A DNA stretch of 64,000 bases from Ulva prolifera (taxonomy: Eukaryota > Chlorophyta > Ulvophyceae > Ulvales > Ulvaceae). The notes under the pieces are model-generated. The model saw only the letters and a program-made list of their open reading frames with translations. It was not told the DNA's origin and did not search any database. The translations under genes and the position numbers were made by a program. Positions 23,043 to 35,122 of this stretch are shown here, one piece after another; positions within the stretch are counted from its first letter, which is position 1, and each line of letters starts with the position of its first letter. The DNA lies in assembly GCA_023078555.1 (NCBI GenBank), contig CM041204.1, positions 1,708,923 through 1,772,922 on the forward strand. The letters are read 5' to 3'.

Positions 23043-24427
23043 CGCGGCGTGGCGGCGCATGGCCGGCATGGCGCCGAGGCGCGCACGCATGTGCGCTCTG
23101 GGCTGCCCTCCGGTGTGTTACATTCAGAGTGGGCCGCGTAGGTAGCATCGCAGGTGCTGCGCTGCTGTGTGAGCTGTGCACTGTCTGGAGTGGCACTGCT
23201 GTGTGCATTCCTGTAACTTGAGCGTGGGTAGCGGCGGCAGGGTCCCGCCGAGTCGGCTTGCTGACCCCTTGCTGCTGCTGCACACCCCCACGTATGTTTC
23301 GCTTGTGTACATGTATTTCCCTGATGCATTTTAGCGTACTGTCTGGGCCTCGTGGCTGAGTCATACGCACGTCCGCGGGCGACTGGTGTGTCGTAACGGG
23401 GCGACCGCAGACTGCCACATCTTAGTCCACGCCAGCTTCCTGGTGTGGGCTGCAGCAGCCATGATGTCGTCCCAGGCTGCCTCATGCCGGAGCTGTGCTG
23501 CAGCTCTCGGGTCCCGCCATTGCTGCGGAATGGGAACCTTGCAATGCTTCCTGCTGCACTGCCAGCGACACCTCGCAATTCAGTGTCCTTAAAGAGACAG
23601 AAACACTGACGCAATGCAGCTCCTTGGACGAGACCCCGCCGTGGCCAAAGGCAATAGTGTGGCTGGCACATGTTTGACAGGCCCGTGTACGTGCTGTTTT
23701 GTGTGCTCTGTGGGTGGCAAAGCCGGACAGGCAGGCAGCACCACAGGAACCGCACAGCAGCGAAGCACAGTCGGACCACACCGCAGCTGCCACCCAGCAG
23801 GAAACCGCTGCAAGGCACCACAGCCACATGACACCACCTGCGATCAAACGACAGCGGACCACGCGTCCCGCAAGCACAACAATCGTCGCATTGGCTCCCT
23901 CGCATTGGCACCCTAACATACACAAGCACTCTCACACTCACGCACCGCCGCGCGGTGCTGCCCGCCTCCTCGGCATTGTCCTTGTAACACACACCTCCTC
24001 GCAGAATTGGCCCCTGCAACACACACTCAGATACTCTCATCCACAAACATGCACGTGGAGTCGTGCGTTCTGTCCTCTGATGCAGCTGCGCATGAGCCTG
24101 CACTGACCCATGCCGCACTGGCAGAGCATTTGAGGACTTCATGCTGCTGTGGCGTGGCCGCTGTCACTCGCTGTGTGTAAGTTTTTGCCTGCTGTGTCAA
24201 GGGCAGGGGGCAGCAAGCACTGGTCACCACCCCACCAGGATCTGTTGAACAGGGATACTACGAAGTCAGCGCACAATGTATACACCTAAGCCACAGCCAA
24301 CATTCCTGTACAACAAACATCCGCTCAGCGCCGGCCCCAAGCACAGCAGCCCGAAGCGAGCGTGAGGTGGCAATGCTAGTCCCTCCACGATTGCCTTGCA
24401 CAAATGGTGTGCCATCAGCGGGACACG
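23043..24427. other. Intergenic with LINE B debris
   Basis: No gene is recognised. A degenerate family B LINE 3' end, plus orientation, occupies about 23945-23992 and reads GGTGCTGCCCGCCTCCTCGG then TTGTCCTTGTAACACACACC. The long minus-strand open frame 22760-24142 is antisense to the last GID9 exon and has no domain. Confidence 0.55.
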
Positions 24428-24538
24428 GGATCCAGTGATATCACTGCTATAGAATTGGGTTCTATGTGTAGGGTCAACAGGCCCGATAGGCCTTGATCCG
24501 ATACTACTAGTGTATAGTGCTCAGATCACTGGACTGCC
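24428..24538. mobile_element. Palindrome-ended mini-element (about 110 bp)
   Basis: The left end reads GATCCAGTGATATCACTGC and the right end AGATCACTGGACTGCC, matching the edges of the elements at 13517, 18783 and 38319. The interior carries no coding capacity. Confidence 0.65.
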
Positions 24539-24840
24539 ACATACACACGTGGCTCGCAGAGATGACCGGCCTTGTGCTTGGTTGGCGCCGCGACGATGTG
24601 TGGCCCGCCGTCGGAGCGAGACTGGGGGCTTTGGGGAGGGCTAGGGTTTGGGATTGGGGGATCCGGATGTACGGGTGAGCGGGGTGGTGTGGGGTTTGGG
24701 GCCTGCTGATGGGCGGGGCGGGTTTTGCTGGGGGAGGCTGGGGCCTTCCCGGGGTTGTTGTGGGTGTCTCTATGCTTTTGCCTCTGCAGCCTGTGCTGCG
24801 TGTGCCTTTGGGGCTCTCGGGCCGGGGTGCGAGTGGGGGT

Positions 24841-25107
24841 GTGTGTTAGGACAAAGCCGGTGGGGCTCGTAGCACCGCCAGGACAACGATGGGGGCCTGT
24901 GTATTACAGGGACAAAGCCGGAGGGGCCGGTAGCACCGCCAGGGGGCATGTGTGTGTCTGGCTGCGGCCAGGGCGGGTGCTGACGTATGCAATTGCATGG
25001 GTGTGTTGGTCTGCGTTGCATGTTCATGCACGCCTGGGTGTGCGGTGCCCCTGTTAGTGCCCTGCGGTGCTACCTGCCTCGCTGGCTTTGCCGTTCCAAC
25101 ACATACA
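24841..25107. mobile_element. Cluster of three family B LINE 3' ends
   Basis: Two minus-oriented ends start at 24841 (GTGTGTTAGGACAAAGCCGG) and 24899 (GTATTACAGGGACAAAGCCG). Both continue with GTAGCACCGCCAGG. A plus-oriented end finishes at about 25107 (GCTTTGCCGTTCCAACACAT). All abut CA-rich sequence. Confidence 0.7.
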
Positions 25108-25229
25108 CACGTGGCAGGAACAACTTTGTAACATCCGTTGATCTGCACTGCCCTTGCCGAGCGAGCCTTGCCAGCTGTCATCGTGCTTTCTCTCTGGTCG
25201 TATCTCGCCAAGCTGTCCCCATTGACGTC

Positions 25230-26943
25230 ATGAAGAAAAAAATCAAGCGGGTGAAGCCAGGCAGCCATGTGAAGGAGTTCATCGAAAAATTGGAACTGCA
25301 TAGCAATTCGCCGTGTGCTTGCGTGACTAAAGCAGTTCCCGCGCAGACATCGTCGAGGGAAGGCACGCTCACCCTTCGCCAATGGCATTGTGATGACGGA
25401 CTTGGCATCAGCACACCTATCTCCATGCGACATTTGGAATTTGCAGACTTTCTGAGGACGTGATGTGCGGAGGGCGAGTACACGGTGTGCACTGCATGCT
25501 TAGTTTGTGTACGCCAGGCAACGCGCCAAGCATGAACTGCCTACATGCACGATCACAGACGGGTACACGTGCTGCAGCATGTGCAAGATGGCTTTGAGAA
25601 GCCGCTCGATGATCACGGATTGCGGATGGCTCTTGCACCAAAAATCCGGTCCCATTACTTCGATATCGGTGCACTCTCCTGGTGCGACTCGCACCGTCTG
25701 ATCAGCCTTGACAGCAGCTGCAGTTCAAAGCGAGAACCAGGCCGACTCTGCAGGAATCTTCTTCTGTTCCCTTTCGGATCAGTTTGCGACCGTACACAGA
25801 CGCCGGCCTTTGCAGTGTTTCTCCAGCTTGCAGACAGCTGGTACTTACAAAACTTTGATACAGCTGAAGTAACTTTCACACTGACTGTTGTGAACCGGGT
25901 CAGTGCCGAAGGCAGCATTTCGAAAGGTACGACTCCTGCACCTGAGCGTCATGTGTTTCATGTTGTATCATGGCTCATGGAGACACAACAGCCACTGCAC
26001 TTGAACGTAGATGCAGCCTCAGTTGAGGCATCATGCTGATAGGCACCATGCCCATGACCTGTCCAGATCTTAAACTTTCTTTCATATTATCTGCAATCTA
26101 ATTGAAATTTGGTGCTTGCAGAGACCGGTCATCACTTCACCACCGGGGGAAAATGACTGGGGTTTTGCACACTTCGTAAAAATCAGCTCCTGGATGACTG
26201 CCCGTGATGAATTCATGCCAGATGGTAAACTTCACATCAAGGTTAACGTGAAAGTCAAATTGGCAGAGAAGTACACTGCAATTGTTCGGCGCGTCAGCGA
26301 CAACCTGGGACTCAGGAACCAGGTGAGGTAGCCCCTGACCTTGCAGCGAAGCAGCGCATGGAGTGGGTTTGTGTTGCGCATTGTAGTCAAGACTACGCCA
26401 GTGTAGCACGTGCACCAGTGTTGGTTCGCGTTGCAGCATTTCCAGGGCTGCCACCCAGAAATTAGACCTGAATATTCGGAATTGCTGCATATGATCGAGC
26501 CCGACGACCCAACACTGAAGTGCACCAGGCATCGGTCTTGTCTGACAACCTCTGTGCCACCACAGCTTGTATCTGCCAGTCTTCATCGCATCAGTCACAA
26601 AGCGAAGGACTCCTGTAGCAGCTGCGCCACTGGAGGATGTTCATACCACATAGCCATGCGTTGCCTGCGGAGCCACCCGCATCGCCTTGTGTTGCACGCC
26701 GCCCCGGACGGCTTTGGCTTTGTCTGTCTGCCATCTCCACAGTCAAAGCAGCAAGGCATGATGCTGCAGACAGCAGTGGCCTCGCCCCCCGCAACAGCCG
26801 AGGAGGCCCGCTGTGCAATGCATGCGGCGCAGGCAGCGGGGGAGGTCGCGCAGCGGGAGGTGGCCGTACAGGCAGCCAAGTACAAGGCGGCGGAGGCGCG
26901 GCTGGCGATGCTGGAGGCCGAGGCGACGTGGCGGGCCGCATAG
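25230..26943 (+). CDS. MATH-domain protein with C-terminal Ala-rich coiled coil (multi-exon)
   Basis: Firm exons are 26122-26322 and 26743-26943, both phase 0. An exon from about 25579 to about 25960 and a first exon from the ATG at 25230 are likely but less certain. The middle exon reads IRSHYFDIGALSW, NLLLFPFGS, FAVFLQLAD and FTLTVVNRV. The next begins RPVITSPPGENDWGFAHFVK. Together these follow the order of a MATH (TRAF-like) beta-sandwich, including the diagnostic DWGF. The last exon, SKQQGMMLQTAVAS then an Ala/Glu-rich helix ending EATWRAA, is probably a short coiled coil. MATH domains bind peptide motifs and often recruit substrates to Cullin-3 or deubiquitinases. No BTB domain is seen here. 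Donors between the first three exons are unresolved. A miniature element lies in the last intron. Confidence 0.7.
26416..26517. mobile_element. hAT-type miniature element, family 1 (102 bp)
   Basis: Its ends are CAGTGTTGGTTCG and ACCCAACACTG. The flanks ACGTGCAC and AAGTGCAC form an 8-bp target duplication with one mismatch. It lies in the last intron of the MATH gene and leaves the splice sites intact. Confidence 0.88.
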
Positions 26944-27369
26944 GCAGTTGCTGACAGCGCCATGGCTGTGAAGCAAGTTGGGGACGGGGACGGGCATCAG
27001 GCCTGAGTCGGACACCGCGCGGCAGTAGTCGAGCAATTGCTGTTGCCGGAGCTATGCCGTAGCTCCTACCTCATTCGTGCGATCTCATGCGCTTGCCGCA
27101 TTTCACCCACATACCACGGAGTTGACTGCTGAATTCCACATTGCTGCTGGTTGTGGAGCGGCATGAACACGTTGCAGAGCCATGAGTGGTATGGGTATGT
27201 GTGATCCTGAGAATCATCGGCGAGGCTTCGCTCGGCGCATGCTCACCACGGAGGCTGCAACACCGTGAGTTGGCGTGAAGGCTTGTGCGAGTGACGTGAG
27301 ACGTACATCACTGGTTCGCGAGCTCAAGGACAAGTCAGACACGGAGGCAACACTCCCAGCACTGCACAG
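26944..27369. other. Intergenic, no gene recognised
   Basis: Presumed 3' flank of the MATH gene. No further frame with a domain was found. Confidence 0.5.
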
Positions 27370-27471
27370 CAGTGTTGGGTCATCTGGCCCGATCACATAG
27401 AACAATTCCTTATATTCAGGTCTAATTTCTGGGTGGCAGTCCTGGAAATGCTGCAAAGCGACCCAACACTG
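27370..27471 (-). mobile_element. hAT-type miniature element, family 1 (102 bp, inverted)
   Basis: CAGTGTTGGGT and CCCAACACTG ends are flanked by perfect 8-bp direct repeats CTGCACAG at 27362-27369 and 27472-27479. This is the best-preserved copy and fixes the family as hAT-like. Confidence 0.93.
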
Positions 27472-27658
27472 CTGCACAGTAATGTTTTCATGTCGCAGCA
27501 GATTTGCAACATTCGACTCTGCCTCACGATGTAGAACAGTATGCCATCACCCGTAACTTTCTGGCGTAGTCTCCACCCCCTGCATACCAGCCATGACACA
27601 TGGAAGACCCCGCTTTGAATATACACACGTCATTACCTAGACGCCACATGGGCCACAT
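27472..27658. other. Short spacer, nothing recognised
   Basis: Sequence between the miniature element and the LINE B copy shows no feature. Confidence 0.5.
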
Positions 27659-27893
27659 CCCCCCCCCCCCCCCCCCCCCCCCCCCACCACGGCCTGCGCC
27701 ACCGCCCTGCACACACAAGCCCGCACCCACGTGTGTTTTTGTGTGCCGTTGTGTGACTGTGGCCGGCGCGGGTGCTGGTATTGCGTGGGTGTGTTGGTGT
27801 GTGCTGCGTGTGGCTTGTTGCGTGGGTGTGCGGTTCCCCTGGTTGCTGCTCGCGGTGCTACCTGCCTTGCTTGCTTTGTCCTTGTAACACACA
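27659..27893 (+). mobile_element. Family B LINE 3' part with poly(C)
   Basis: A 27-base C run is followed by GTGTGACTGTGGCCGGCGCG and GCGGTGCTACCTGCC, ending CTTTGTCCTTGTAACACACA. The interior resembles the left part of 6740-7371 in inverted orientation. No coding sequence remains. Confidence 0.75.
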
Positions 27894-28190
27894 CGTACAG
27901 CACATGCATGACAATGACCAAGCGTTTCTGGTGTCGAAGCAGTGCCACATGGTGCAATGCGCTGAGGCATTTGGGCCAAGCCGTTTGGCGGGCGACATGG
28001 GCAACAACAACACAACCCTGCAGAGCTACACACCGGTCAAGCGGGAACTGACCTTCTATTCTAAGAGTGTTGATGCGTGGCGGTGCCCAAACCACCGAGG
28101 GGAATACTGAGACAGCTTGCAATATACCACTTGCTGATACACCATGTCACAGACGATCATGACTGTATTTTAGAAGCATTCGCGTACCTT
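27894..28190. other. Unassigned
   Basis: No domain seen. A short open stretch around 27910-28110 is not supported by splice sites or similarity. Confidence 0.4.
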
Positions 28191-28560
28191 CCAGCAGAAC
28201 CTCCGAGCCCCGCCTAGATTCCAAGGCGTGCACAGAGCCACGGCGGTCACCTTGCATTGTGACGTTTCTGACGTAAACCTCAGAGGTCTATTTGAGCTTG
28301 TCAGCTGGCACCTCTGCATCTCTCTCTGCTAATGATCGCGGAGCGCCGCAGCCAAGCTCAAATAGAGTGAAATCTGGGCGCACACGGCGTAAGAAATCAT
28401 TGTCAAGCCACTGACGGCCGTTGAGGAACTGCATCGTGGAGTCGCCAACAAAAACCACGCACTGCCGCGGCTTCAGGGACATACTATAGTATGCTGTTCT
28501 CCTCTGCTGTCCACGTCATCCATCAGGTCTCCAGGGAACGCAACATCACAGTTACCCTGC
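28190..28560 (-). pseudogene. Broken copy of the beta-helix ectodomain exon 2
   Basis: Read on the minus strand, LKPRQCVVFVGDSTMQFLNG, RQWLDNDFLRR and VYVRNVTMQGDR align with exon 2 of the genes at 3320-5849 and 39185-46319. The copy is preceded by a one-base frameshift before MSLKPRQC. It has an in-frame TAG after EVPADKLK. It ends at a GTACGC donor-like site after EVLLEG, like its intact relatives. No neighbouring exons are present, so it is a decayed fragment. Confidence 0.82.
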
Positions 28561-30169
28561 AGCATACATGTGCACATTCTACATGCAGGGAACAGGGGTG
28601 TAGCCATATGGACAACGACAGACCTGGCATCCGTTGAGAAGTTGTGGGGCTACAGATCAGGACTGCAGGCCAAGCTGTTGCTGCCTGCGATCACCTTCAT
28701 GATGGGCCCACATGCGTGTGCGAACGAACCCCATGCACTGGACATGTACCGTCGGGTCGCGTCGGGGCTGGACGCCTTCACACAGTCATGGCGGATTGCA
28801 GCCTCGGCGGCGATAAGTCCAGTATTAACTGTTGGAGATGATCAGCACTAGCATATACATGCATGCATGACCACCCTGTCCAAAGTCATGTCATGGTGTG
28901 GGCCTCGAGTAGGCGTGCCACTGCTGTGCGACGACTGGGGGGGGCGGGTTTGCACTCGGGCCATGCACACGTCCACCAGGAACGCAAGCCACTCAGACAT
29001 CCGAGTCGCCCAGGGCCCTGCGCGGTGCCTACAGACTTGCAATAACATAATGAATGCTGACAGGCGGTCGTCTCACGTCGCTGGGCAAAAGCAGCCTTTT
29101 TGTCGAAAAGAGCATGTATGTGCATGCCTCGGCAGAATGACCCATTTCGCCCAGGGACCGTCTACAGCGCCCAGCGCGTGCCCAGTGCACCCCCAGTGAG
29201 CCTAGGACCCTCTTGTTATGGATATATTCAGTGTTGTGACGTTCGCTTTGATGTTGTCGATTGTTGTGGCAGGCGTCCTAGCCGTTGTGGCGTGTGCACA
29301 AGTTTCATGTACTGTCACCTGTAGGCTGTTGGGCAGCTGCTCTGCACAATTGGAGCGCAGTCAAGAATCAATGCAAGTTTTGTTAATTCCTGGGGATGGG
29401 TTGTTTTGCTGCTCTGTGATTGATCGCGTCAGCGGCTCTGAACCCATTGCATTCTGGCTTATCCAGCATATGGCATGAGTATAAAACAACAGGCTTCAAC
29501 AGGCGTGCATGCTTACATCATGGCACAGTCGGGATACCTTCTGTTGTGTTGGTCTATTTCTGTTCACGCTTTTGTAAGTACCGCGGGGTCCCCTGACGTG
29601 ACTGAGGCACGCTCTACTGCAACATCTGCGGCGAAACATCACTGGATGACGCTACTAGTATGTACAGGACGCTCATGGACGGTAGTTTCGTCAAAGAACA
29701 GCATTTCCACAATTCGGCCTTGCCAGCTCTAGAAGGCATGAATCGCCCGCCGCCAGACCTGCCAACATACAGCCACCTAGGCCTCGGCTACAACCTCACC
29801 CCGTCACGGCGCCCGTGCTTTGCCTTCAAGCATGTGAAGAGGGCGGGCCACGAGGATAGAGCCATGCTGGCGCGGGCAGCTGACTCTGCACGGTGGGGCC
29901 GTCCAGTGATATTATTTAAGACCGCTCTACCACGTGACTGTTGCGAGCCCTGTCCCCGGAGCCTCGGCCCATTCCCAGACATACGTACTGTGCAGCACAG
30001 CCGAGACATACGTACTGTGCAGCGTAGCCCATATGCATGTGCCGGCGCGTAACCCGTCCCACCCGAGGCCTACGCCACAGCACACCGAGGCCATGCATGG
30101 CGCCCGCACCCCAATATTTGACCCCAAGGACATGCGTCCACGTGGGAAGCAGTGGCTCCCCAGGTGCAA
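28561..30169. other. Intergenic, unassigned open frames
   Basis: Plus-strand frames at 28570-28851 and 29218-29478 (the latter with a hydrophobic start) have no recognised domain, supporting splice signals or similarity to other parts of the window. At about 29553-29577 a CTGTTCACGCTTTTGTAAG motif resembles a family A LINE end. Confidence 0.4.
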
Positions 30170-30262
30170 GCGTGTCAGCTGTCACCTAGCGTGTCAGCTG
30201 TAACCTAGCGTGTCAGCTGTAACTTAGGGTGTCAGCTGTGACCACAGGTGTGACCTAGGGTG
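30170..30262. repeat. Short tandem repeat, about 19-bp unit
   Basis: GTGTCAGCTGTAACCTAGC and variants are repeated about four times, followed by a decayed unit with GACCTAGGGTG. Confidence 0.8.
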
Positions 30263-30310
30263 CACCAATACCACAATGAATGTGATGCAAGGTGGTATGG
30301 TATGTCCTTA

Positions 30311-30977
30311 GGCCGTGTTTAGTGGCGAGCGGTCACATTGGCGGTCAAAAGCGATGTGACCGGTCACATTGCCTGCCATGTTTAGTGGCGATTAGTGCAA
30401 CAAATATGAACTGCTCCTTGCCTGCAGAAACCGCTTTGAATTCAAAGGTGTTTATAAACACCTTCAGAACACTCTTACACTTCATATTGAATGCCTTCGG
30501 TGCTACATGATGTCCTGTGGGGTCTCGCGATGGAGCGGACGATGTGACCTGGGTCGCGACCGCAAATGTGACCTGGCCATGCGATCCCGGAACGTGGACC
30601 CCCCCTCCCCCCCTGCGCGTTCTGCAGCGGCGACGCGTGCCGCTCCCGCGGCTGTGCGTCCCCGAGCGCGACGGCGAGCCCCGATGGGTACCCCATCATA
30701 GACGTCCCCACTGCTACATGATGCCGATGCCGATGCCGATGCCGATGCCGATGCCGATGCCGATGCCGATGCCGATGCCGATGCGGGGGGGTCACATGCC
30801 CAGTCGTTCGCATTGACAGGTCACATCACGGATCGACAAATAACTCCCGAACAACATCGAACCAAGACAAACGAACAATGCAGCAATACTTAAAATATGT
30901 TTCTGAGTAACTTTCATGCCTCGGTCGTGCTTTTTACGATTTTTTTGTTTGCCGGCCACGCTCTACTCAACATGGCC
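30311..30977. mobile_element. PIF/Harbinger-type non-autonomous element (667 bp)
   Basis: It starts GGCCGTGTTTAGTGGCGAGC. Its far end reads, in reverse complement, GGCCATGTTGAGTAGAGCG. It is flanked by TTA at 30308-30310 and 30978-30980. Three-base TTA duplications and G-rich ends are typical of PIF/Harbinger and Tourist elements. A second GCCATGTTTAGTGGCG lies at about 30377, suggesting nesting. No transposase is encoded. Confidence 0.75.
30718..30783. repeat. Hexanucleotide repeat (ATGCCG)n
   Basis: About eleven ATGCCG units lie inside the Harbinger-type element. They give spurious Met-Pro and His-Arg repeat frames. Confidence 0.97.
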
Positions 30978-30980
30978 TTA

Positions 30981-32689
30981 GGGTCCGGGCTGGCCCGCGC
31001 TCAAACGTCAGCCCTTACTTACGAGCGCACATCATCGCATTCACGATACTGATCACTGTCGCGAACGTGAACATTTTTTCGGTTGGAACACGGGTGAATG
31101 TTTTGGCAGCGTGACAGAGCAACCACTCCATCATGCGAACATCATGCGAACATGTCGACATACGGTCAGTTCAACAGGATCAAACGACAGCGGAAACGCA
31201 TAAAGACGACGGCCCGTACCAGACGAGCCGAATAGTACGTTTCGTGCTTTGGTCAGTTTTCGTGAAGTTTCTAGTGTCGATGGAATCGGTGACCTGTGAA
31301 GCATTGGCATTTCAATACTCGCAAAACACCTTGACACTTCACCACAGCTAGTCTACACGAAACACTGTATACAATATTAAACTTAACTATCCGGTACTGA
31401 GAGCATGCGTGGTGAGTGTGCGTGTCCATTTTTGATGGAGACATGCAGCCGACGAGCTACATTGTTGCATGCTGACAACGACAGAGGCATGCTGGGAGAT
31501 ACAAGATCAGCAGAAACATAGCATGTGCCATTCATAACGTGGTCACTCCGTCGGCTACGGGGCTATGATTGACGGCGATGATGTTTGACTTCCGACGAAA
31601 CCATCAGCGTGAAACTTCATCCCATGATTGGCAGCTACTAAAAACATGGATCACAACCGATGCGCAGTTTGATATGAGTTGCTAGTATTCACAACTCATG
31701 ATGCTGAGAGACCGTGTGGAACTCGGGCAGTTCTTTAACATCGAAAGGTCATGTGCGCTTTTGCGCCGCAACATTGCACGGATCTGTGTCAATCTGTTAC
31801 ACGTAGGAATCATACCTTTCTCTGTTGTTTTCTGGCTGAAGATTGGCTGCCTAGGCAGCAGCCAAGCGGTCGTGTTGCTGCTGCTAACAAACGCTGCTAA
31901 CAAGTTCGCACGGACAACGAGCCCTACACCTACAGTGCGCCACATTGTACTTGCTTATCAACGAAGTGTAAACAAGTGACATGAGTACCGAAGCCGTATA
32001 GACAAGGTCGCTGCGCATGAAACTTCGGGAACCGGCCCTGCAGAACGTATACCGCAGGCATAAGAATACTTGCCATCACTGCGCACATGCGATGACCACG
32101 ATGTCAGTGTTGGTACATGTCAGCGCTGATAAGAGTTTCTTCTGCGCAGTACAAAGTTGTCTGCACGCTGCAGCGATGAGTAGCTGGGACAGAGCGGAGT
32201 ATGCATGCGTATGTGGCCACCAGGGCAGCCAACGTGACAACAGTGAGACACATGACAGACGGGCCTCGCAGCAGGCATTGAACCACATAGGTATCGTCCG
32301 GCAGCCCCATCAGAGCGACACTGCCCATAAATGCTGAACAATCCGGTGTCATGATGTTGCAATGCAGATTCACAGGAACACATAGAGGCCTAGGATGTGG
32401 CCACAAAGTCTTCGTCACAACTATGCACTGCACATTAGCTTAACATCCATATTGGCCCTACCAAAGGCATGACATAGAGCAGTGAGCCGGTCTTGCATGC
32501 GATCAGGATTGGAGTCAACCAGTGCCTTGTGCATTAAAGATTGAGCTTTTTAGGCTTGAGGAGGTTTAATCAGTCCCATCATGACCAAGCACTGATGCAG
32601 ATGGGCAGGGGTGCCCGCATACAGTGTTGAGGGCACAGATCTGAGGAGACTCCTCGAGGAGACTACGTACACGCCAGACTCCGTACACG
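30981..32689. other. Intergenic, no gene recognised
   Basis: Several frames of 60-110 codons overlap on both strands with no domain, splice pattern or similarity I can defend. The area may hold old DNA-transposon remains. Confidence 0.45.
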
Positions 32690-32695
32690 CCAGAT

Positions 32696-34666
32696 CTCTG
32701 CTGGCCAGAACACCAGTGGCTGCATGTGATCACATCACTGACATCCACAGGAGGGCTATCTCAGCACACCGTCAGGCACGAGCACTGGCATCACCAGCCC
32801 AGCTGTATTCGTGGCCAGTAAGCGTGACAACCCCTTTGCAAAGACACTGGTGAATAGTTTGATGTATCTCTGCTGGCCAGAGTGCCAGTGGCTGCATGTG
32901 ATCACATTACTGCCATCCACAGGAGGGCTATCTCAGCACATCGTCAGGCACGAGCACTGGCATCACCAGCCCAGCTGTATTCGTGGCCAGTAAGCGTGCC
33001 AACCCCTTTGCAAAGACACTGGTGAATAGTTTGATGTATCTCTGCTGGCCAGAGTGCCAGTGGCTGCATGTGATCACATCACTGACATCCACAGGAGGGC
33101 TATCTTAGCACACCGTCAGGCACCAGCACTGGCATCACCAGCCCAGCTGTATTCGTGGCCAGTTAGCGTGACAACCCCTTTGCAAAGACACTGGTGAATA
33201 GTTTGATGTATCTCTGCTGGCCATAATACCAGTGGCTGCATGTGATCACATCACTGACATCCACAGGAGAGCTATCTCAGCACACCGTCAGGCCCGAGCA
33301 CTGGCATCACCAGCCCAGCTGTATTCGTGGCCAAAACTTGTGACAACCCCTTTGCAAAGACACTGGTGAATAGTCTGATGTATCTCTGCTGGCCATAATA
33401 CCAGTGGCTGCATGTGATCACATCACTGACATCCACAGGAGGGCTATCTCAGCACACCGTCAGGCCCGAGCACTGGCATCACCAGCCCAGCTGTATGCGT
33501 GGCCAAAACTTGTCACAACCCCTTTGCAAAGACACTGGTGAATAGTCTGATGTATCTCTGCTGGCCAGAGTGCCAGTGGCTGCATGTGACCACATCACTG
33601 ACATCCACAGGAGGGCTATCTTAGCACACCGTCAGGCACCAGCACTGGCATCACCAGCCCAGCTGTATTCGTGGCCAGTTAGCGTGACAACCCCTTTGCA
33701 AAGACACTGGTGAATAGTTTGATGTATCTCTGCTGGCCATAATACCAGTGGCTGCATGTGATCACATTACTGCCATCCACAGGAGGGCTATCTCAGCACA
33801 CCGTCAGGCACGAGCACTGGCATCACCAGCCCAGCTGTATTCGTGGCCAGTTAGCGTGACAACCCCTTTGCAAAGACACTGGTGAATAGTTTGATGTATC
33901 TCTGCTGGCCAGAGTGCCAGTGGCTGCATGTGATCACATCACTGACATCCACAGGAGGGCTATCTTAGCACACCGTCAGGCACCAGCACTGGCATCACCA
34001 GCCCAGCTGTATTCGTGGCCAGTTAGCGTGACAACCCCTTTGCAAAGACACTGGTGAATAGTTTGATGTATCTCTGCTGGCCATAATACCAGTGGCTGCA
34101 TGTGATCACATCACTGACATCCACAGGAGAGCTATCTCAGCACACCGTCAGGCCCGAGCACTGGCATCACCAGCCCAGCTGTATTCGTGGCCAAAACTTG
34201 TGACAACCCCTTTGCAAAGACACTGGTGAATAGTTTGATGTATCTCTGCTGGCCATAATACCAGTGGCTGCATGTGATCACATTACTGCCATCCACAGGA
34301 GGGCTATCTCAGCACACCGTCAGGCACGAGCACTGGCATCACCAGCCCAGCTGTATTCGTGGCCAGTTAGCGTGACAACCCCTTTGCAAAGACACTGGTG
34401 AATAGTTTGATGTATCTCTGCTGGCCAGAGTGCCAGTGGCTGCATGTGATCACATCACTGACATCCACAGGAGGGCTATCTCAGCACACCGACAGGCATG
34501 AGCACTGGCATCACCAGCCCAGCTGTACTCGTGGCCAAACCTTGTGACAACTCCTTTGCAAAGACACTGGTAAATAATGTGAAGCATCTCTGCTGGCCAT
34601 AATACCAGCGGCTGCATGTGATCACATCACTGACATCCACAGGAGGGCTATCTCAGCACACCGACA
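32696..34666. repeat. 172-bp satellite array, 11 full units plus a partial
   Basis: Units start at 32696, 32868, 33040, 33212 and every 172 bp to 34588, each beginning CTCTGCTGGCCA. Diagnostic variants (AGAGTGCC or ATAATACC; GTGGCCAGTTAGC or GTGGCCAAAACTTG) are shared in a mosaic pattern between units, which indicates unequal exchange. The last unit breaks off after the GACAGGCA variant. There is no long frame, so it is a non-coding satellite. Confidence 0.95.
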
Positions 34667-35122
34667 GGCACTTGCATCATCTGCGCAGCCGTCCTCGTGT
34701 CCAGCCGGTGTTTCCATAACCACATGGCCAGGGAGACTGACCTCCAAAGCGGCCGTAGTGGCACTTTCGTTTAGTACGAAGAGCACAGGCATCAGTTGCC
34801 GCAAGCAGTGTCGTAAGAAGTCTGCAACTGTCCGTAGCCGTAGACGCTCGCGTCTGTGGTTCATACAGTTTCCAAAGTCTCCATTGCAGATTGGTGAAGC
34901 ATGATGTGCCCGAGCTTCCAAATGGCTATGTAGCAGCGATGGTTTGCCCTGCTCGTCCCTGAACACCGTTGCAGCCGTACATTGCCGATTTTCACATACA
35001 TATAGTTTGCGCTGTAGAATCAGATCGTGGCGCGATCTGTGCGTGTGGGGCCTGTTCATAGACCAGATGCTCCAGTAGCCCGCTTCGCGATGGCGCATGA
35101 TGAGCTCCGCTAGAGACAACAC
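34667..35122 (-). pseudogene. Possible transposase zinc-finger remnant
   Basis: The minus-strand frame, open to 35122, reads RKLYVCENRQCTAATVFRD followed by LLHSHLEARAHH. This is a C-x4-C and H-x-H spacing reminiscent of FLYWCH fingers at the N-terminus of MULE transposases. No catalytic part follows; the frame runs into the satellite. The call is weak. Confidence 0.3.

Noticed and set aside
22760-24142. 460-codon minus-strand frame
   Set aside because: It is antisense to the last GID9 exon, whose plus-strand reading is clearly conserved. GC-rich codons leave the opposite strand open.
30475-30816. Protein with Met-Pro or His-Arg repeats
   Set aside because: The frames are translations of an ATGCCG hexamer repeat inside a miniature transposon.
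32696-34666. CRISPR-like array
   Set aside because: The whole 172-bp unit is conserved, with no short repeat and unique spacer layout, and the genome is eukaryotic.
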